From NCBI GenBank assembly GCA_903900025.1, contig CAIULN010000008.1, forward strand, positions 1 through 38,338: a stretch of DNA of 38,338 nucleotides, in the 5' to 3' direction. Shown here in pieces: positions 34,859 through 38,338 of the stretch; the first letter of the stretch is position 1; each line of letters opens with the position of its first letter. Made by a program: the position numbers and the translations under genes. The notes beneath the pieces are model-generated. The model was given only the letters and a program-made list of their open reading frames with translations. It ran no database searches and was not told where the DNA came from. This DNA comes from an uncultured Methanomicrobiales archaeon. GTDB lineage: Archaea > Halobacteriota > Methanomicrobia > Methanomicrobiales > Methanospirillaceae.

Positions 34859-35854
34859 CTAAAAATCGCGGAAGGGGGTGAGATCACAACCGGTGCAGGC
34901 AAGGCACATGGTCTGTGCCACATCGACAGAAAGATCATACTTCTTGAGGATCTCCCGGGTCATTTTAGTAAGTTTCAGGAGTCGTTCGGGACTGGGCCGG
35001 GTAGCCATCGTCAGCTCCTCTTTTCGCAGGGGGGTGATGGAGATGGGGCGGAGGACGGGGATGACGCCCATCTGTGCCAGGTACTCCACCCCCTGGCGGA
35101 CACATTCGTCCGTCTCCCCGAGCCCGATGATGAAATTGGAAGAGACACGGTTCCTGCCAAAAACCCGCACCGCATCGCGCAATGATTCGAGGATAAAATC
35201 CAGGGTATGTCCTTTTCTCCCTTTACACATCCGGTCGAAGATCTCCCGATCCAGGGTTTCGACACTGTATTTCACCTCGGTGACCCCTGCATCTTTGAGC
35301 CGCCGGGAGGAGTTATCCGCCGGATGAACGGCAACGCCAATGGGGACCTTATATGGTGCAAGGGCTTTGACGACTTCCACGACCCGGTCAATTTCATCAT
35401 CGGGTGATGTCGCAATTCCGGACGTCAGGGCGATGACCTTTAATTTCCCCATTTTGCGTGCCTTCTCTACAATCGCAAGGATCTCTTCTGTGGTTTTGAT
35501 CTTGCCCTGGGTCTTGGGTACTGAGCAGAACTGGCAATTATAGATACACCGTTCACTGATGGTGATGTAGACCTGATCGGGGCAGTGGGCAACGGCCTCT
35601 TCAATATCCCCTTCCACCATCTCCTCATGGTCTCTCTCAATCACCACATGGCCGTTTTTTCGAACCATCTTCAGAATTGACGTTTTATTGACCTCCAACC
35701 GGACGCGGAGACCACCAGAAGTAAAGAAGATGGACTGGAGCCCCATTCCCGGGCCTGCCGTTGATGTCCTTTGCGGAGGCAGTAAGGTTTCATCGACATC
35801 GACGGTTCCGATAGACAACAATTCCGCTTTTATCTTCGCATCCATGAGGGTCAT
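34859..35854 (-). CDS. Radical SAM protein with extra C-terminal Cys motif
   Basis: 331 residues. The SAM-binding Fe-S cluster motif CIYNCQFC gives Cys103, Cys107 and Cys110, on a barrel that continues through KVIALTSGIAT, EVKYSVETLD and NFIIGLGETDECV (features shared with BioB-like enzymes). An N-terminal domain of about 95 residues precedes it. The C-terminus ends in CLACTGCD (Cys317, 320, 323), able to bind a second cluster. The substrate is unknown. ATG at 35854 follows GGAG. It starts 12 bases after the amidohydrolase-fold gene, so the two are one transcription unit. Confidence 0.85.
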   Translation of the reverse strand: MTLMDAKIKAELLSIGTVDVDETLLPPQRTSTAGPGMGLQSIFFTSGGLRVRLEVNKTSILKMVRKNGHVVIERDHEEMVEGDIEEAVAHCPDQVYITISERCIYNCQFCSVPKTQGKIKTTEEILAIVEKARKMGKLKVIALTSGIATSPDDEIDRVVEVVKALAPYKVPIGVAVHPADNSSRRLKDAGVTEVKYSVETLDREIFDRMCKGRKGHTLDFILESLRDAVRVFGRNRVSSNFIIGLGETDECVRQGVEYLAQMGVIPVLRPISITPLRKEELTMATRPSPERLLKLTKMTREILKKYDLSVDVAQTMCLACTGCDLTPFRDF

Positions 35855-35866
35855 CGCACGGCTCCT

Positions 35867-36733
35867 TCACCTGATATCAAGGCCAAACAGGGTTGCTGCG
35901 TTTCCTGCAAGGAGGTTCTCCAGCACCCCGGGTTTGTAGGAGAACCGCTGGAACTCGGCAAGGCTCTGGCCAAGTGGTCGTACCGGGTACGAAGATGCAT
36001 AGAGAATCCGGTCCGAAAGGAAGTGGTTGGCGGCATCGACCCAGTCCTGTGCACCGGGGAATCCGGGGATGAACTGGAAGAAATCGGGGATCACCCACAG
36101 GTTCCCGAGCGGTGCATTGGCGATCATGACCCCGATCATCTCGCTGGTATGGGGAAATGCTCCGTGGACAACGACAATCTGCAGGGCCGGGAAATCATTT
36201 GCCACCCGTTGTATGCGGAAGGGTTCGGCATACGAGATATCAGGCCCCTGCATGAGGCTGCACGTAAGGTACAGCACCCCTCCGAGTTCTGCGCATTTCT
36301 GGTATAAGGGATAGTTCACTTTGTCATCCACATAGCGGGGCGGAACCCACCACCCGGGATCGACTGCAATCCCGTTGAAATACATCTCTTTTAACGTCCG
36401 CTCGATCTCCTGCACCGCCCCCTCAACGTCCGCCCCGTTGATGCCTGCAAGAGCGAGAGGAAACCGGTCGGGATACTGATCACGGAGTTCCGCGATGTCA
36501 TCATTCAGGATGGTACGATGCCCGGCCTGCCTGCCTACCAGGATGCCCTTATCCACACCCGCTGCATCCATCTCCCCCAGGAATAGTTCCCACGATTTCT
36601 GAACCATGGAGGGCATGCGGTCGTACCCGCTTACCAGAGGACTGCGTTTGACCGGTGGCCGTGCACCCGGCTCTGATGCCAGGACCTGCTTCAGACTCTT
36701 GTACGGGGGTCGAACCCGTGCGTCAATGATCAT
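35867..36733 (-). CDS. Amidohydrolase-fold protein with missing metal ligands
   Basis: 288 residues. The fold resembles the amidohydrolase_2 group (N-terminal MIIDARVRPP, central DKGILVGRQAG, EIERTLKEMYFNGIAVDP, VVVHGAFPH, C-terminal ILYASSYPVRPL and LENLLAGNAATLFGL). In active family members the N-terminus is DxHxH and the late motif is SDYP; here these are DARVR and SSYP, so both N-terminal metal His and the catalytic/metal Asp are absent, while the VHG His remains. The protein may be a metal-free enzyme or a non-catalytic partner. ATG at 36733 follows GAGGGGGA. Co-transcribed with the radical SAM gene. Confidence 0.8.
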   Translation of the reverse strand: MIIDARVRPPYKSLKQVLASEPGARPPVKRSPLVSGYDRMPSMVQKSWELFLGEMDAAGVDKGILVGRQAGHRTILNDDIAELRDQYPDRFPLALAGINGADVEGAVQEIERTLKEMYFNGIAVDPGWWVPPRYVDDKVNYPLYQKCAELGGVLYLTCSLMQGPDISYAEPFRIQRVANDFPALQIVVVHGAFPHTSEMIGVMIANAPLGNLWVIPDFFQFIPGFPGAQDWVDAANHFLSDRILYASSYPVRPLGQSLAEFQRFSYKPGVLENLLAGNAATLFGLDIR

Positions 36734-36976
36734 GTTTCCCCCTCATCCACGAAATATTTTTGAAAATATGCCTGAATATTTCTATAAACTGCCGGTATAT
36801 AACCTGATAGTTATCAGCACTCATCTCGCGGTTTCTATTGTATTAACGGAATACCGCGATTGTCACAAGGGTATCTGAAGACAGAGAAACTTTCCTGCAT
36901 GGAACAAGCAGGGGTTCCCCGACTTCGATGCAACTGCACCCGGTAATTCATATTCATTTAACGATTACCTCAATGC

Positions 36977-37627
36977 ATGAAGCTGATCCGGCCCGCGATC
37001 GCCCTGGTACTTATCATTACCGCTGCCTTGACAATTGTAGCATACCCGGTGATGCCCGACGTTGTGGCGTCACACTGGAACGCCGCCGGGGAACTGGACG
37101 GCACCATGCAAAAGTTCTGGGGACTCGCCCTTATCCCCCTCCTCATGTACGGGTTTTGTGCCCTGCTCGCAGTTCTCCCCTGCATCGACCCCCTCCGGAA
37201 AAATTACGAAAAATTCAGGGATTATTACGAGGGCTTCATCCTTGTCTTTGCAGCGTTCCTCTTCTTCATCCAGCTGCAGATCATCCTCTGGGGGACGGGG
37301 ACACGGGTGAGCCCCAACCTTATTATGCCCGTCATGATTGGGGGCCTTTTCATCTACATCGGTTTCCTGATGGAGCATGCGGAACCGAACTGGTTTGTTG
37401 GCATCCGCACCCCGTGGACACTGAGCAGCGAAACGGTCTGGAAAAAGACGCACCGGAAAGGGGCGACGCTCTTTAAGCTGGCGGGAGCGGTGAGTTTCAT
37501 CGGTATCCTTGCAGGGATCTATGCGTGGCTGTTTATCCTTGTCCCGGCGATTGCAGTTGCAGTTTATACGGTGGTGTATTCGTACGTGGAATTCAGGAGG
37601 GAGCAGGCAGCCATGGAAGGGGGATGA
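36977..37627 (+). CDS. SdpI-like (DUF1648) membrane protein
   Basis: 216 residues with about six membrane helices. The N-terminal PVMPDVVASHWNAAGELDG is the DUF1648 signature, and GFLMEHAEPNWFVGIRTPWTLSSETVWKKTHR is the SdpI family signature, first defined from the Bacillus immunity protein to the SdpC toxin. In archaea the role is unknown. ATG at 36977. The 243 bases upstream hold a TATA-like AT-rich part and no gene. Confidence 0.88.
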   Translation: MKLIRPAIALVLIITAALTIVAYPVMPDVVASHWNAAGELDGTMQKFWGLALIPLLMYGFCALLAVLPCIDPLRKNYEKFRDYYEGFILVFAAFLFFIQLQIILWGTGTRVSPNLIMPVMIGGLFIYIGFLMEHAEPNWFVGIRTPWTLSSETVWKKTHRKGATLFKLAGAVSFIGILAGIYAWLFILVPAIAVAVYTVVYSYVEFRREQAAMEGG

Positions 37628-37741
37628 CAAGTTGTCTGACGATGTATCTCACAAATGGGGCATCATCAGGGGATCTTCGGATTTTTATAAAGAGAACCAT
37701 CCGGTTTTCATCGGTATTTCTCTCCCAATGGAGGGGATTGA

Positions 37742-38338
37742 ATGAATCCTGATCATCACCAGTACGTCCATGGGCACTCAGACCGCGAATCGGAACGACT
37801 GCGCTATCAGGCATCAAAACTGGCGGAGCTGCTCCACCACGACACCCGCTATCCTCCCGGGAGCAGGGTGCTTGAAGCGGCCTGCGGTGTCGGCGCCCAG
37901 ACGGTAATCCTTGCGACAAACAGCCCCGGCGCGGAATTTGTCTCTGTCGACATCTCGCCCGAGTCGCTGACAACTGCAAAAGATCGTGTTTTACGGCAAG
38001 GAATCCTCAACGTCGCCTTCCGCCGGGCAGACATGTACGACCTGCCGTTTGGGCCTGAAACATTTGACCATGTATTCGTCTGCTTCCTTCTGGAGCACCT
38101 CCCCGACCCGCTCCTCGCGCTCAACAACCTCAAAGGGATCCTCCGGGCAAACGGCACCTTAACGGTGATCGAGGGAGACCATGGCTCGGCGTTGTTGTAC
38201 CCTGACAGCCCGGATGCCCATCGCGTCATTGACTGCCTTGTACAACTCCAGCGGCAGGCCGGGGGGAATGCCCTCATCGGCAGGGAACTATGGCACCTGA
38301 TGACAGATGCAGGGTTCACGGACGTTACCGTCTCACCG
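37742..38338 (+). CDS. SAM-dependent methyltransferase, 5' part (cut by window end)
   Basis: 199 codons to the window edge without a stop. Class I methyltransferase: motif I VLEAACGVGAQTVILA (about residues 43-58), acidic end of strand two SVDISPESL, DMYDLPF and the typical FDHVFVCFLLEHLPDPLLAL of the methyltransf_11/25 group. Substrate unknown. ATG at 37742 follows GGAGGGGATTGA. It lies 114 bases after the SdpI-like gene on the same strand. Confidence 0.88.
   Translation, partial: MNPDHHQYVHGHSDRESERLRYQASKLAELLHHDTRYPPGSRVLEAACGVGAQTVILATNSPGAEFVSVDISPESLTTAKDRVLRQGILNVAFRRADMYDLPFGPETFDHVFVCFLLEHLPDPLLALNNLKGILRANGTLTVIEGDHGSALLYPDSPDAHRVIDCLVQLQRQAGGNALIGRELWHLMTDAGFTDVTVSP

Noticed and set aside
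1-38338. CRISPR arrays, insertion sequences, phage genes
   Set aside because: No regularly spaced repeats, transposase or integrase motifs, or structural phage genes were recognised.

Overview
The window looks like chromosomal DNA of a hydrogenotrophic methanogen of the order Methanomicrobiales, most likely Methanoregulaceae-like. Evidence: archaeal-type genes (diphthamide Dph2, the PCNA-binding repair protein NreA, ATP-dependent DNA ligase, MfnA for methanofuran, a DUF2117 protein, an archaeal PRPP transferase of the Hpt type), GGTG/GGAG ribosome-binding sites, AT-rich TATA boxes, a tRNA without an encoded CCA end, and GC-rich coding DNA between AT-rich spacers. The order assignment is an inference from the gene set. 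There is no rRNA, CRISPR array, insertion sequence or phage module.

Layout. 1-1.2 kb: 5' part of hisD and a small hypothetical gene, both on the minus strand. 1.5-3.4 kb: a hypothetical gene, then (minus) a molybdenum-storage-protein-like gene followed by an internally deleted molybdate-transporter remnant, and a divergent small gene. 3.4-5.2 kb: an AT-rich, gene-poor stretch with a few small or uncertain genes. 5.2-6.4 kb: an orphan nitrogenase component 1-like gene. 6.7-8.1 kb: three small genes, one (YkgJ-type, Cys-rich) with a frameshift and one with a winged-helix look. 8.15-12.1 kb: a tungstate/molybdate ABC transporter whose binding protein is a fusion of two unrelated receptor types (TupA plus WtpA). 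12.3-20.8 kb: MBL-fold hydrolase, an unknown helical protein, DNA ligase, NreA, DUF2117 protein, zinc ribbon, glycosyltransferase and a PH-domain membrane protein. 21.0 kb: tRNA-Val(GAC). 21.2-30.1 kb: DUF4389 protein, serA, then a tight run ppsA-mfnA-hpt-dph2-METTL5-like methyltransferase, ending in a multiply frameshifted MFS exporter. 30.1-34.9 kb: a 59-aa membrane protein, a TylF-type methyltransferase, a membrane protein, a large secreted cysteine-rich repeat protein, a lipoprotein and a decayed membrane gene. 34.9-38.3 kb: a radical SAM protein paired with an amidohydrolase-fold protein lacking its metal ligands, an SdpI-like membrane protein and a methyltransferase cut by the window end.

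How it works together. The first 12 kb carries a molybdenum/tungsten theme: a MoSto-like storage protein, a decayed MOT1-type permease, an orphan nitrogenase-like protein and a complete tungstate/molybdate importer. The storage gene and the importer operon share a ten-base palindrome (ACCARTTGGT) just upstream of TATA-like sequence, which suggests a common metal-responsive regulator; the small winged-helix-like protein beside the importer is the natural candidate. The most unusual single items are the TupA-WtpA receptor fusion, the roughly 75-cysteine repeat protein, and the radical SAM/metal-less amidohydrolase pair.
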